DNA of 64,000 nt from Citrobacter sp. Marseille-Q6884 (GTDB lineage: Bacteria; Pseudomonadota; Gammaproteobacteria; Enterobacterales; Enterobacteriaceae): positions 496,001-560,000 of the forward strand of contig NZ_CAMDRE010000002.1 of assembly GCF_945906775.1 (NCBI RefSeq), given 5' to 3'. This document shows, one piece after another, positions 35,911 through 45,694 of this stretch (positions within the stretch are counted from its first letter, which is position 1; every line of letters starts with the position of its first letter). The translations under genes and the position numbers were made by a program. A model generated the notes under the pieces. It made no database searches. It was not told where the DNA came from and saw nothing but the letters and a program-made list of their open reading frames with translations.

Positions 35911-36483
35911 TTAGTCTGCACGGCCCATATAGCGGCGTTCTTCGATATGAATACGGATTTTTTCACCCGCACTCAGATACTCAGGAACCTGGATAACCAG
36001 ACCGGTGGTCAGGGTTGCTGGTTTGTTACGCGCACTTGCTGATGCGCCTTTAATGCCAGGTGCTGTTTCCACGATCTCCAGATCCACCGTCTGCGGCAGT
36101 TCAAGCGCCAGCAGTTGGCCATCCCAGAGCAGAACCTGCATATCTGGCATCCCGCCTTCAGGGATGAACAGCAGTTCTTCTTCAATCTGGTCTTTGGTGA
36201 AGGTATACGGGGTATAGTCTTCTTTATCCATAAAGACATATTCGTTGCCATCGACGTAGGAAAAATCAACGCCACGACGGCTCAGGGTAACGGTGTCAAC
36301 GATATCGTCGCCTTTGAAGCGTTCTTCGACTTTCAGACCGGTGCGCACATCAGAAAAACGCATTTTGTACAGTGTGGCCGCACCACGTGCTGACGGAGAT
36401 TGAATATCGATATCTTTTACAATCAGCAGTTTGCCATTGTAATTCAGTACCATACCTTTTTTAATTTCGTTCGCTCTTGGCAT
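35911..36483 (-). CDS. efpL: Elongation factor P-like protein EfpL (YeiP)
   Basis: 190-aa EF-P paralogue that rescues ribosomes stalled on polyproline and some other motifs. It has the three beta-barrel domains of EF-P. The loop that reaches the peptidyl-transferase centre reads SPSARGAATLY with Arg33 in place of the modified lysine of EF-P, as in known EfpL, which needs no EpmA modification. Length equals E. coli YeiP. Confidence 0.95.
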   Translation of the reverse strand: MPRANEIKKGMVLNYNGKLLIVKDIDIQSPSARGAATLYKMRFSDVRTGLKVEERFKGDDIVDTVTLSRRGVDFSYVDGNEYVFMDKEDYTPYTFTKDQIEEELLFIPEGGMPDMQVLLWDGQLLALELPQTVDLEIVETAPGIKGASASARNKPATLTTGLVIQVPEYLSAGEKIRIHIEERRYMGRAD

Positions 36484-36707
36484 CGAAAGAATCCTGTAGT
36501 GAGGAGTGTCTAAAATATCGCGTCAAACTACTCGCGCCGGGCCATTCAGGCAAGTGGAATTCACACTTTTGCTGGTGCAAAAAAGGTGGTATACACTCCA
36601 TCCTTCCCATCGCCTCCTGGCGCTAGCCGCCTTGATGTTTCGGGAAGCGTGTGTGTACACAGTTCGCGAGTGCACAATCCGATGGTTTACGATAAAGAGA
36701 ATACTGT

Positions 36708-36962
36708 ATGGAATGCCGTCCGGATTGTGGTGCATGTTGCACAGCACCGTCTATCTCCAGCCCTATCCCTGGCATGCCTGATGGCAAACCCGCTAATGTA
36801 AGGTGTGTTCAATTGTCTAATGACAACTTATGTAACATTTTCGGGTCAAAACTACGGCCAAAAGTGTGCGGTAGTCTTCAACCTTCGCCAGATATGTGTT
36901 CAACGGATCGTGACGCTGCTATGACTTATCTGATTCATCTGGAGTCCAGTACAGCACCATAA
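36708..36962 (+). CDS. yeiW: Cys-rich putative metal-cluster protein YeiW (YkgJ family)
   Basis: 84-aa protein of the YkgJ/UPF0153 family, which has a Zn or Fe-S type cysteine cluster. Cysteines at 3, 7, 10 and 11 (CRPDCGACC), plus later ones in VRCVQL, LCNIF, KVCGSL and MCSTD, are conserved with E. coli YeiW. The start ATG 36708 follows GAGAATACTGT, a weak RBS. Function is unknown. The conserved backbone is interrupted just after it by the ureohydrolase operon. Confidence 0.92.
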   Translation: MECRPDCGACCTAPSISSPIPGMPDGKPANVRCVQLSNDNLCNIFGSKLRPKVCGSLQPSPDMCSTDRDAAMTYLIHLESSTAP

Positions 36963-37010
36963 GTCTCTGTAGTGCATCAATCCAGCCAGCCTCACAAAAT
37001 AAACAACACC

Positions 37011-37028
37011 GCCGCCATCTCTGGCGGC
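37011..37028 (-). terminator. Hairpin downstream of the GMC dehydrogenase gene
   Basis: GCCGCCA-TCTC-TGGCGGC stem, followed on the minus strand by GGTGTTGTTTATTTT. It lies 22 bases beyond the end of the four-gene minus-strand operon and may be its terminator. Confidence 0.45.
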
Positions 37029-37050
37029 AGCTTGCCTTCAACAAACAGTA

Positions 37051-38739
37051 TCAGACGGCAACATCGCGACGAGGTATGCTGGTACGTTGTTGAATTTCCC
37101 AGCGGTCGGCAAGGCCTACTCGCACATCAGACGGTGCCAGCATCGCACGGCCACGAATCAAATCCGCCGCGCGTTCTGCCAGCATAATCGTCGGTGCGTT
37201 CAGGTTGCCATTAGGCTCGGTCGGGAACACCGATGAGTCCACCACTCTCACGCCTTGCAGGCCATGAACGCGCAGTTCGGAATCGACCACCGCGAGACTG
37301 TCTTCACCCATCTTGCAAGAACCACAGGGGTGCATAGTACTTTCCATATTGGCGCGCACAAAAGCATCGATCTCTGCGTCTGTTTTCACATTCGGGCCTG
37401 GGGCCAGTTCCACACCACGGAACCTGTCCATTGCTTGCTGGCCAATTATCTCACGCGTCAGGCGCACACATCGGCGGAAGCCTTCACGGTCTTCTTCGCG
37501 TTCCAGATAGTTAAAACGGATTTCCGGATGCTGATACGGGTCAGCGGAACGTACACGTACATAGCCACGGCTTTTGGGTTTATTGGGGCCAGTCAGCACC
37601 ATAAAACCATGTCCTTTGAATGGCTTGTCGCCGTCATAGCGCATTGCCGCAGGCAGGAAGTGGAACTGGATATCAGGCCAGCGTAGCCCCTTAGCGGAGC
37701 GAATAAATCCGCCAGCTTCAAAATGGTTGCTTGCCCCTAAACCGTCTTTGAACAGTAACCAGCGCAGGCCAATCATTGCCTTAGAGAACAGCCCCATTTT
37801 GCCGTTGAGTGACACCGGCTCTTTACATTCGAATTGAATGTAAATTTCGGAGTGATCTTGCAAGTTTTCCCCCACGCCGGGTAAGTCGTGTTTCACCTCA
37901 ATGCCCGCTTTACGCAGCACGTTGGCCGGGCCAATACCGGAACGCTGGAGCAGGTGAGGGGAACCGATAGGACCCGAGGAGACTATCACCTCACGGGTGC
38001 AGTGCACGATATGGACCACCCCGTTTTGCTCATATTCAACACCCACCACACGCTTGCCTTCGAGTATCAGTTTACGGCTCATTGCATGGGTGATGACGCT
38101 CAGATTCGGACGCTCCATTGCAGGGCGCAAATAGGCGTTTGCCGTCGACCAGCGCACGCCATTTTTGACCGTCATATGCATGGCGCCAAAACCTTCTTGC
38201 ATGTAGCCGTTAGTATCTTCGGTTTTTATGTAGCCTGCCTGTACACCGGCATCTACCCAGGCACCATACAGTGGGTTTTGCATATTGTTGCCGTTGTTGG
38301 TGCTAAGCGGGCCTTCTGAGCCTCGGTAGTCATCACCACCAAACTTGAAGTTTTCCGCTTTACGGAAATACGGCAAACAGTTGCGGTAACCCCAGTTTTT
38401 CGCCCCTAACGACTCCCATTCATCAAAGTCAAAAGCATGACCGCGAATGTAAACCAGACCGTTTATTGACGATGACCCACCCAGCACTTTGCCACGTGGG
38501 CAGTGCAGGCGGCGGCCATCCAGATAAGGCTCGGGTTCGGTTTCATAGTGCCAGTTGTATTTTTTGGTGTTCATCGGTATTGAGAATGCGCTCGGCATCT
38601 GAATGATGATGCTCTTATCACTCCCACCGAATTCGATCACCAATACCTTGACACCAGGGTCTTCTGTCAGACGGTTGGCCAGTACACAGCCTGCGGATCC
38701 GGCACCGACGATGATGTAATCATATCGTTTGGTAGACAT
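37051..38739 (-). CDS. GMC-family FAD alcohol dehydrogenase (choline dehydrogenase-like)
   Basis: 562-aa glucose-methanol-choline oxidoreductase similar in length and motifs to BetA. The FAD Rossmann motif GAGSAG is at residues 12-17, PROSITE-type GMC segments are GKVLGGSSSINGLVYIRG and SSGPIGSPHLLQRSGIG, and the C-terminal MHPCGSCKMG (His near 469) with PNGNLNAPT holds the catalytic His and Asn. It oxidises a primary alcohol to the aldehyde. There is no BetB/BetI/BetT context; instead it ends an operon with a ureohydrolase, aldehyde dehydrogenase and NCS1 permease, so the substrate is probably a guanidino or amidino alcohol rather than choline (inference). Confidence 0.85.
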   Translation of the reverse strand: MSTKRYDYIIVGAGSAGCVLANRLTEDPGVKVLVIEFGGSDKSIIIQMPSAFSIPMNTKKYNWHYETEPEPYLDGRRLHCPRGKVLGGSSSINGLVYIRGHAFDFDEWESLGAKNWGYRNCLPYFRKAENFKFGGDDYRGSEGPLSTNNGNNMQNPLYGAWVDAGVQAGYIKTEDTNGYMQEGFGAMHMTVKNGVRWSTANAYLRPAMERPNLSVITHAMSRKLILEGKRVVGVEYEQNGVVHIVHCTREVIVSSGPIGSPHLLQRSGIGPANVLRKAGIEVKHDLPGVGENLQDHSEIYIQFECKEPVSLNGKMGLFSKAMIGLRWLLFKDGLGASNHFEAGGFIRSAKGLRWPDIQFHFLPAAMRYDGDKPFKGHGFMVLTGPNKPKSRGYVRVRSADPYQHPEIRFNYLEREEDREGFRRCVRLTREIIGQQAMDRFRGVELAPGPNVKTDAEIDAFVRANMESTMHPCGSCKMGEDSLAVVDSELRVHGLQGVRVVDSSVFPTEPNGNLNAPTIMLAERAADLIRGRAMLAPSDVRVGLADRWEIQQRTSIPRRDVAV

Positions 38740-38775
38740 AATATTTTTGCTCCATTTGGGCTCTGGACAATCGTC

Positions 38776-40284
38776 TCAGGCACGTTTTTTCGTCCCGGTG
38801 GTGTACTCCGGCATATGGGTTTCGATATGTGCAATTACCGTCTCTTCATGATGCAAATTGAGCGAGCGGCAGGCTATGTAGTAGGTGATGCTGGAGACGA
38901 TAAGCCCGACAAGCCACGCCAAATCTACACTGCCCATCGCCCTGGCAATTGGGCCGATGAACACTTCCCGGTTGCCATCAAAGATGCAGAAGAAGGGGAT
39001 CATCGCCACAAAGCCTACAAAGTAAGACAGCAAACCGCGCCCACCCCAACGGCCATAAATGTTGTCGTGCGGTAAGAAGAAATGTGGAATGGCATAGCGG
39101 CCGCGGCGCACGAAAAAATAGTCGGTGAGGTTGACCGCCGTCCACGGCACCAGAAAGTAAAGCATCACCACCAGGTAGATGTTGAGTACCGATAAACCGG
39201 AGCCTGAGTTGTAGATGCTCATAGCGACGCCCAGTTGCAAAAACACCACGAAGATAATCGCCACTACGCGTGCTTTAGCAGTCGGTTCTATCTTCTTAAA
39301 GGAGTCAACACTGGTGATGGTGGTGAGTTTGGCGCTGTAGATATTCATCGCGATAACGGGCAGGAAGGAAAGGATAGTGATGGCGACCACTACCGTACCC
39401 AGATGCGGCGCGAAGCCCGCACCCACCGCGTTAAGGGCGACCAGCACATTGGTGACGTGCAGATGAGCCGCCAGCCAGCCACCGACAGAAATCATCCATG
39501 CACCCGACAGCGATGCCCCTAAAAACACCGCCGCGATAAGCTTGCCGCTCGAGGTGTTTTTCGGTAGGTAACGTGAATAATCAGAAACATACGGTGCATA
39601 GGCGATGTTATAACTGGCCGCTGCCGCGAACTGGGCAACAAAACCAGTCCAGTTAAAGCCTAACGGCGATCCCTGAATGGCTCCTTCTACCGCTGGAGCG
39701 CCATGTACCCAGCCCATTAGCACCGCGAGGGTGACCAGACCATACAATGGCAGCGATAAATACAGTGACCATCTAAAGGTTTTGTGCATCCAGTCGTGAC
39801 CGAGAATAGCCAGAATGGTGGCAGGCACCGTGACTGCGAGTGCGACTTGTATCGGGTCCCAACTGAACAGGGTTTTTAGCCCCTGCATCATCAGCACCAG
39901 GTTGACAATGTTAAAGCCTGCAAACACAAACAGCGTGGCAATTAATACCAGCACTACCCCCCGGTAACCAAACTGGGCGCGTGACTGAATCATCTGTGGC
40001 AGCCCGAGGTGCGGCCCTTGTGAACCATGGAAGGCCATGAACAGTGTGACAAACATGATGCCCAGCGTTCCGCCGATGGTGGTCCAAATCGAATCAAGAC
40101 CGACACTTGGCCCGACAAAGCCGATGGTCATGGTAAAGAAGGTAAAGTTGCCGACAAACCAGAAAGGCCCCTGGCTTGAGAGTTTATCGGTGCGTTCATG
40201 TTCTGGTACAAAATCTATTGAGCGTCCTTCGATAGTGCTTTGCTCTCTGTAACTCCCTTTCACGTCTGTAGGTTGAGTTTGCAT
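38776..40284 (-). CDS. NCS1-family purine/cytosine-type permease
   Basis: 502-aa integral membrane transporter of the nucleobase:cation symporter-1 family (12 helices). Family blocks: QGPFWFVGNFTFFTMTIGF at the first helix, NIAYAPYVSDYSRYLPKN in the middle, and NLTDYFFVRRGRYAIP near helix 10. I chose ATG 40284 (MQTQPTDVKG) with GGGG upstream; in-frame ATGs further up lack a site. NCS1 members carry cytosine, purines, allantoin, hydantoin or thiamine. Here its operon suggests import of a guanidino or ureido compound. Confidence 0.85.
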   Translation of the reverse strand: MQTQPTDVKGSYREQSTIEGRSIDFVPEHERTDKLSSQGPFWFVGNFTFFTMTIGFVGPSVGLDSIWTTIGGTLGIMFVTLFMAFHGSQGPHLGLPQMIQSRAQFGYRGVVLVLIATLFVFAGFNIVNLVLMMQGLKTLFSWDPIQVALAVTVPATILAILGHDWMHKTFRWSLYLSLPLYGLVTLAVLMGWVHGAPAVEGAIQGSPLGFNWTGFVAQFAAAASYNIAYAPYVSDYSRYLPKNTSSGKLIAAVFLGASLSGAWMISVGGWLAAHLHVTNVLVALNAVGAGFAPHLGTVVVAITILSFLPVIAMNIYSAKLTTITSVDSFKKIEPTAKARVVAIIFVVFLQLGVAMSIYNSGSGLSVLNIYLVVMLYFLVPWTAVNLTDYFFVRRGRYAIPHFFLPHDNIYGRWGGRGLLSYFVGFVAMIPFFCIFDGNREVFIGPIARAMGSVDLAWLVGLIVSSITYYIACRSLNLHHEETVIAHIETHMPEYTTGTKKRA

Positions 40285-40413
40285 GATGTACCCCATGAGC
40301 AATAAGGGTGAAGCAATAAAATTCATCAAGCCAGCCACTGGCCTGTTCGCGTTCAATGCGCTACTGGGCCCCAGGCGAGCAGCATCATGCTGAAAGCCTG
40401 GGCAGGGGGGACG

Positions 40414-41931
40414 TTACGACGGCAGCGTTATCCAGACGGTTTTGGTCTCCATCAGGTAGTCGAGTTGTTCAGGTCCGAGATCCTTACCAAAACCAGACTC
40501 TTTATAACCACCAAACGGCAGGGCTGGGTCGATGGTACTGTGCGCGTTCACATACACTGAACCGGCTTTGAGTTTTGGGATCAGGGTGTGTACACCGGCA
40601 AGATCGTTGGAATAAATGGCGGCGGCCAGGCCATAGGGGGAATCGTTGGCAAGGGTAATAGCCTCCTCGACAGTATCAAACGGTGCGGTTACCAGCACCG
40701 GGCCGAAGATCTCTTCCTGGACAATTCGCATCTCATTGCGGCAGTGGGCAAAGATAGTTGGCTCAACAAAGAAGCCGTTTCCTTGCCGTGCGTGGCCACC
40801 GTAGTACAGTGTCGCGCCTTCGTTAATGCCCGCTTCAATGTAAGACAGTACGGTGTCTTTTTGTCTGGCAGATACCAGCGGGCTGATGAAGCACTCCTCG
40901 TCCAGACCCGGCGCTATTTTTAGCGTCGCGGTGTAGTCGGCAAGCGCTGCCAAAAACGGGTCATAAATACTGCGGTGGATATAGACACGCGTACCGGCAT
41001 CGCACACCTGACCTGAGTTAAAGAACACACCGTTGGCAACAGCCTGGGCTGCTGCCGGGATATCAGCATCTTCTAAAACCAGAACCGGAGATTTACCTCC
41101 CAGCTCAAGGGTGACACGCTTGATATTTTCAACAGCAGTCTGCCCGACGGCTCGGCCAACAGGGGTTGAGCCGGTGAAGGTGACTTTGTCGATACCAGGG
41201 TGGCTGGTCATAGCCGCGCCAATCACGCTGCCATACCCGGTGATGATATTAACGACGCCGTCCGGGATACCCGCTTCCTGGACCAATTCGGCAAAGCGCA
41301 ATGTTGAGAGTGAAGTAAGCTCTGCAGGTTTAATCACCGCGGTACAGCCGACCGCCAGTGCGGCCGCTAATTTCCACGCCATGGTCTGGAGCGGGAAATT
41401 CCACGGCACAATGGCGGCCACTACGCCAAGCGGCTCTTTGCGGGTATAGGCCAGATAATTGCCTGGCAGCGATGGCTCGACGGTGCGGCCATGCAGTTTA
41501 GAGGCCCAGCCTGCAAAATAGCGGAAGGTATCAATAGTGCCCTGGATATCAACAGCACGCGCCTGGGCTACCGATTTACCCATATCGATGGACTCAATTT
41601 CAGCCAGTTCATCGGCGTTGGCTTCAATCAGGTCAGCCAGACGGTGCATCAGCCGCTCACGCTCAAGGGGCTTCAGACCACGCCACTCACCGTGGTCAAA
41701 TTGATGGCGGGCGGCGGCTACTGCGCGGTCAAGATCAGCGGTGGTGGCAAGTGGAATAGTGGTGAGTACGCCTTGTGTGGACGGCTCGATAACTGCACTC
41801 ACCTCACCGGTGCTGCCCGTTACCCACTGGCCGCCAATGAACATTTTCTGCGGCTTAGTTAAAAAACACCGCGTTGCCTCGGAGATACCGTATTGGTCGA
41901 GATACTGTTGTACTGTTGCGTCCATTTGCAT
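40414..41931 (-). CDS. NAD-dependent aldehyde dehydrogenase (guanidinobutyraldehyde/betaine aldehyde type)
   Basis: 505-aa aldehyde dehydrogenase with the full active site: catalytic Glu in VTLELGGKSP near 274, catalytic Cys in FNSGQVCDAG near 308, the PWNFPLQTMAWK oxyanion/NAD segment and TGSTPVG. It should oxidise an amino- or guanidino-aldehyde to the acid. I chose ATG 41931 (MQMDATVQQ) with GAGAGG upstream. It lies second in the operon, 74 bases after the ureohydrolase gene. The gap contains a TCCCCC/GGGGGA hairpin of unknown role. Confidence 0.88.
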   Translation of the reverse strand: MQMDATVQQYLDQYGISEATRCFLTKPQKMFIGGQWVTGSTGEVSAVIEPSTQGVLTTIPLATTADLDRAVAAARHQFDHGEWRGLKPLERERLMHRLADLIEANADELAEIESIDMGKSVAQARAVDIQGTIDTFRYFAGWASKLHGRTVEPSLPGNYLAYTRKEPLGVVAAIVPWNFPLQTMAWKLAAALAVGCTAVIKPAELTSLSTLRFAELVQEAGIPDGVVNIITGYGSVIGAAMTSHPGIDKVTFTGSTPVGRAVGQTAVENIKRVTLELGGKSPVLVLEDADIPAAAQAVANGVFFNSGQVCDAGTRVYIHRSIYDPFLAALADYTATLKIAPGLDEECFISPLVSARQKDTVLSYIEAGINEGATLYYGGHARQGNGFFVEPTIFAHCRNEMRIVQEEIFGPVLVTAPFDTVEEAITLANDSPYGLAAAIYSNDLAGVHTLIPKLKAGSVYVNAHSTIDPALPFGGYKESGFGKDLGPEQLDYLMETKTVWITLPS

Positions 41932-42005
41932 GTCCTCTCTTTTTTTATACCCAAATTTTGTCCCCCGGGTTTGGGGGAAGGGTGGCAACACCACGCCGAA
42001 TTTAG

Positions 42006-42983
42006 TTAGCGATACCGGGCTTGCTTGCGCGCATGGAAAATGAAACCAATGCTGTTCATCAATAACTGGGCGGCAAGAATCGAGGTCACGCCCGTTGGGT
42101 CATAAGCCGGGGCGACTTCCACCAAATCCATACCGATAACGTTGCCGCCACTGCGTTTAGCGAGAGCCTGAATGATTTCCAGCACCTCGTAATACTGGAA
42201 GCCGCCATGACTTGGTGTGCCAGTGCCCGGTGCGATAGACGGATCGAAACCGTCGATATCAATGGTCAGGTAGTAGTTACAGTTCTCTGGAATTTGTGCG
42301 AGTACACCCTCAGTACCTAAACGGCGTACATCGCGTACTGACAGAATGTTGGAGCCTGCAGCGCGAGCGGAGTCATAGTCGCTGCGGTTAGATGAAGAGA
42401 CGTTACGAATACCCAACTGGGTCATGCCGACGATATGGTTCATTTCTGAGGCGCGGCGTAACGGGCTGCCATGGCCATAGCGCACGCCGTGACGCTCATC
42501 GACAAAATCAAGGTGGGCATCAAAGTGAACGATGTGAACCGGACCCAGACCTTCATAGGCTTTGATGACCGGGGCGTGTATTGAATGATCGCCACCCAAA
42601 ACAATCGGCATAGCGCCGGAGGCAAGAATTTTACGCACTGCCAGTTCAATATTGGCGTTACTGCTTACCATATCGGTATGGACGATATCCGCATCACCAA
42701 CATCAACCATGCGCACCTGGTCTTCAGTCAGGTAGAGCACATCATCTTCATGGTCATAAGCACCAGCATGGCCGAATGAAAATAACGTGGACGCCTCACG
42801 AATACTGCGTGGTCCGAAACGGGCACCAGAGCGCCATTGGGTGCCCATATCATTGGGTGCGCCGAGAATAGCAACATCAGCATCTATTTCTTCCCAATTA
42901 AGGCAAACCGGCGATTTGGCAAAAGTACAATGTCCGACGAATGGCAAATTTAATCGCCCTGTCTCATAGTTATTGTTTCCCAT
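42006..42983 (-). CDS. Ureohydrolase (agmatinase/guanidinobutyrase family)
   Basis: 325-aa binuclear-metal ureohydrolase that should release urea from a guanidino compound. The metal-binding motifs are GGDHS (near 128), DAHLD (near 154) and DIDGFDPSIAPGTG (near 240), all intact. I chose ATG 42983 (MGNNNYETG) with GGGGA upstream; the longer frame lacks similarity. It is the first gene of a four-gene operon and divergent from a LysR gene. It is not next to speA or adi, so agmatine is not the obvious substrate; guanidinobutyrate, guanidinopropionate or guanidine are alternatives. Confidence 0.87.
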   Translation of the reverse strand: MGNNNYETGRLNLPFVGHCTFAKSPVCLNWEEIDADVAILGAPNDMGTQWRSGARFGPRSIREASTLFSFGHAGAYDHEDDVLYLTEDQVRMVDVGDADIVHTDMVSSNANIELAVRKILASGAMPIVLGGDHSIHAPVIKAYEGLGPVHIVHFDAHLDFVDERHGVRYGHGSPLRRASEMNHIVGMTQLGIRNVSSSNRSDYDSARAAGSNILSVRDVRRLGTEGVLAQIPENCNYYLTIDIDGFDPSIAPGTGTPSHGGFQYYEVLEIIQALAKRSGGNVIGMDLVEVAPAYDPTGVTSILAAQLLMNSIGFIFHARKQARYR

Positions 42984-43136
42984 TTTATTTCCCCATTCTC
43001 TGTGGATATTTTGATGCGACGTGGCACAAGTCATTTGCCATGACATTGACTATGGACAACAATTTGAGGGATAAAAATAGAAAATATCAGATGTTCATAT
43101 CGGTAATTCCGAAGCAATGGGTGAAGGGAGCAAAGC

Positions 43137-44048
43137 GTGAATCAACTGCACAATATTGATCTGAAGTTGCTGAGGATTTTCATGACAATTGTGAACTGCA
43201 ATGGCTTTTCAGCCGCGCAGGCCGCATTAAATATCAGTCAATCCACCATCAGCGAACAGATGACCAGTCTTGAAACGCGACTTGGCGTCAAATTGTGCGA
43301 AAGAGGGCGTAGCGGATTTCGTCTTACCGAATATGGAGCGGCCACTTACGAGGCGGCACAACGCCTGCTGCTGGCAGTGGACACGTTCTGTATGGATACC
43401 TCAGCGCTAAAGCAGCATATTTCAGGCAGGCTTTATCTGGGCATTATTGATAACACGGTTACCGACAGTGGCAGCGTACTGTCACGCGCGTTGCGTGGGT
43501 TTGTCTCGCATGGGCACGACGTGCAACTGGATATTTACATCGGCACCCCTGCAGAGCTTGAAGCCCGTGTGTTGGATGGGCGTTTACATGTTGCGATAGG
43601 TCATTTCCCGTTTGAGGTAGCCGGGTTGTCATATACTCATATATATGACGAACCAGATGGCCTGTATTGCAGTTGTTATCACCCGCTGTTTAATAACTTG
43701 CCCAGTGGCGAAGCGCTTATTGAAACTATCCGCGATAGTCAAATAGTGGCGCGGAGTTTCTTGCAACAGCGTGATTTGCAATTGCTTAAATCAGGCAGTG
43801 CGGCAGCAACGGTGGATAACGTTGAGGCACAGGCTATTTTAATTCTGACGGGTGCTTATATCGGTTTCTTGCCAATGCATTACGCCCGCCAATGGGTGGA
43901 TTCCGGCCAGATGCGCCAGATTGTCCCGGAGCAATTTGGTTCGAAATGGCCTTTTTCATTGATAACCAGGCGCACCTCCACGCAACCCGCTGTACTGCGA
44001 GTGTTTATGGAAGCGTTGATGAGACATGTACATGCGATTTCGCTTTGA
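43137..44048 (+). CDS. LysR-family regulator of the ureohydrolase operon
   Basis: 303-aa LysR-type regulator with N-terminal HTH (FSAAQAALNISQSTISEQMTSLETRLGVKL, about 20-50) and a substrate-binding domain (KQHISGRLYLGIIDNTVTDS onward). It starts at GTG 43137 with GAAGGGAG upstream. It is divergent from the ureohydrolase gene with 153 bases between them, the usual layout for a pathway-specific activator. The inducer is unknown, presumably the pathway substrate. Confidence 0.88.
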   Translation: MNQLHNIDLKLLRIFMTIVNCNGFSAAQAALNISQSTISEQMTSLETRLGVKLCERGRSGFRLTEYGAATYEAAQRLLLAVDTFCMDTSALKQHISGRLYLGIIDNTVTDSGSVLSRALRGFVSHGHDVQLDIYIGTPAELEARVLDGRLHVAIGHFPFEVAGLSYTHIYDEPDGLYCSCYHPLFNNLPSGEALIETIRDSQIVARSFLQQRDLQLLKSGSAAATVDNVEAQAILILTGAYIGFLPMHYARQWVDSGQMRQIVPEQFGSKWPFSLITRRTSTQPAVLRVFMEALMRHVHAISL

Positions 44049-44244
44049 GGTTTAAATTGCCACAGACACGCCAGACAATTCCCTTTATCAGCGTTTTCCT
44101 TTTGAATTCGGACATATCAGGATTATGAAATGTCGTAGTATCAAGTTCGGGGTTATATCGGTTTGCAGCCCAGTGCGGAAATGTGGGACAAACGATGCAC
44201 CAGGCCATGCTGTAACGGATTGAACTTGAAGCGCTGAGGGCACC

Positions 44245-45426
44245 TTAAACGTCTTTGATGCGCGCCAGGCAAAATACGCTGGCGATAATCATCACCAGCG
44301 CAAACCAGAATACCGCGTGATAATTCCAGATTTCAGCGGCGATACCGGCCAGCGAGCCTGCAATAATCCAGCCTACGCGAATCGTGTTTGTGTACAGTGT
44401 TGTGGCTGAACCCGCTTGACCCGGCATTAAATCCTGAAAATAGAGCATCCCAATCCCGCCGAGAATCCCGATGTAAATCGCGTTCAGCAGCTGTAAGCTG
44501 AGGAGAATGACCGGAGAGTGAGCCAGCAGCATTCCGGCATAAAAGAAAAATCCGGCGACCACCGCAATTCTCATCAACAGGCGTTTACCCAGGCGCTTAG
44601 CAAAATAGCCCGCGATAAGCATCGTTGGGATCTCCAGCCCGGCGGCTGTCCCCATCATGATGCCAGCCAGTTTTTCCGGCAGGTGCAGTTCGTTGATAAT
44701 AAACAGCGGCATATTAATAATGTAGAGGCTGTTGGTTCCCCACATTAATGTGCAGATAACAAAAAGCAGCAGCGTATCACGGCGATTACGACGTGGCGCC
44801 TCAACGGCACCTGTTGCGAGGGGCACGTTTTTGTTCATCGACGGTAAGAATAACCAGACCATCACGCCGCAGACGATAAAGGCGACGGCGGCGCTGAGAT
44901 ACATCACCGTAAAGCTGAAACCCATTGCCAGCGCGTAGGCGAGGGGAGGGCCAATCACCCACGCCAGCGAAACCTGAGCGCGCAGTATTGAGCTGAACAT
45001 TACGGCTTCGCGCCCCGTGCGATCGGCATGCTCGCGAGCGAGAGCAAACATTTGCGGGTTGGCGGTTGAACCAAAGCTACTCAGAAAAACGCCGACAAAC
45101 AGCAAAATAAAATAGTTACGGTTCCACGCAAACAACACGCAGGCCAGCATCCCCAGCACGCAGCAAAATACGATCAGGTTTTTACGGTCGCCTTTTTTAT
45201 CAGAGCGCCCCGCCAGAAATTGACTCACCAGAATGCCAATAACGGCGCTGCCGGTAAAAAAGAAACCCACCATTCCCGGGCGAGCATGAACTTCATCGGT
45301 CAGAAAAAGGCTGAGCGTTGGCGTCTGCAATGCCCCGGCGATACCCGTGAGAAATGCGACAAGCAGGAACGCCGAAGACGTTAAATCAAACGCCTTAGGT
45401 GTGGCGGCTACGGGGGTGTTATGCAT
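44245..45426 (-). CDS. setB: Sugar efflux transporter SetB
   Basis: 393-aa MFS exporter of the sugar efflux transporter family; E. coli SetB exports lactose and glucose and has also been linked to chromosome segregation. Twelve helices, with motif A seen as SQFLAGRSDKKGDRKN. Length and sequence are close to K-12. It is divergent from fruBKA over 368 bases, as in E. coli. Confidence 0.95.
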   Translation of the reverse strand: MHNTPVAATPKAFDLTSSAFLLVAFLTGIAGALQTPTLSLFLTDEVHARPGMVGFFFTGSAVIGILVSQFLAGRSDKKGDRKNLIVFCCVLGMLACVLFAWNRNYFILLFVGVFLSSFGSTANPQMFALAREHADRTGREAVMFSSILRAQVSLAWVIGPPLAYALAMGFSFTVMYLSAAVAFIVCGVMVWLFLPSMNKNVPLATGAVEAPRRNRRDTLLLFVICTLMWGTNSLYIINMPLFIINELHLPEKLAGIMMGTAAGLEIPTMLIAGYFAKRLGKRLLMRIAVVAGFFFYAGMLLAHSPVILLSLQLLNAIYIGILGGIGMLYFQDLMPGQAGSATTLYTNTIRVGWIIAGSLAGIAAEIWNYHAVFWFALVMIIASVFCLARIKDV

Positions 45427-45694
45427 GTTTTGATATCAGTGGTGTGAAGAGAGGCGGAGTTTACGCTGCCCGCCAGAAAATAAACAGGGAGGTAAATCAA
45501 AATCGGCATGAAAAATCAAAATGGCATTTCAGTCAGCGCGTATCGGTTGCTGAAGATGCTGAACGTGATTCCTTTACGGGGTTTTTACGTCAGCATTTTT
45601 TAACCTGTTGATACAAAAATGTGCGTTATATCTAAATTCAGCAAGTAAATTGATGACTTTACTTGCTTGCTGACGCAGAAAGATCAAGACTTCT

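Noticed and set aside
37051..41931. betA-betB glycine betaine operon
   Set aside because: There is no betI or betT. The carrier is NCS1, not a choline transporter, and a ureohydrolase leads the operon, so choline oxidation is not the best reading.
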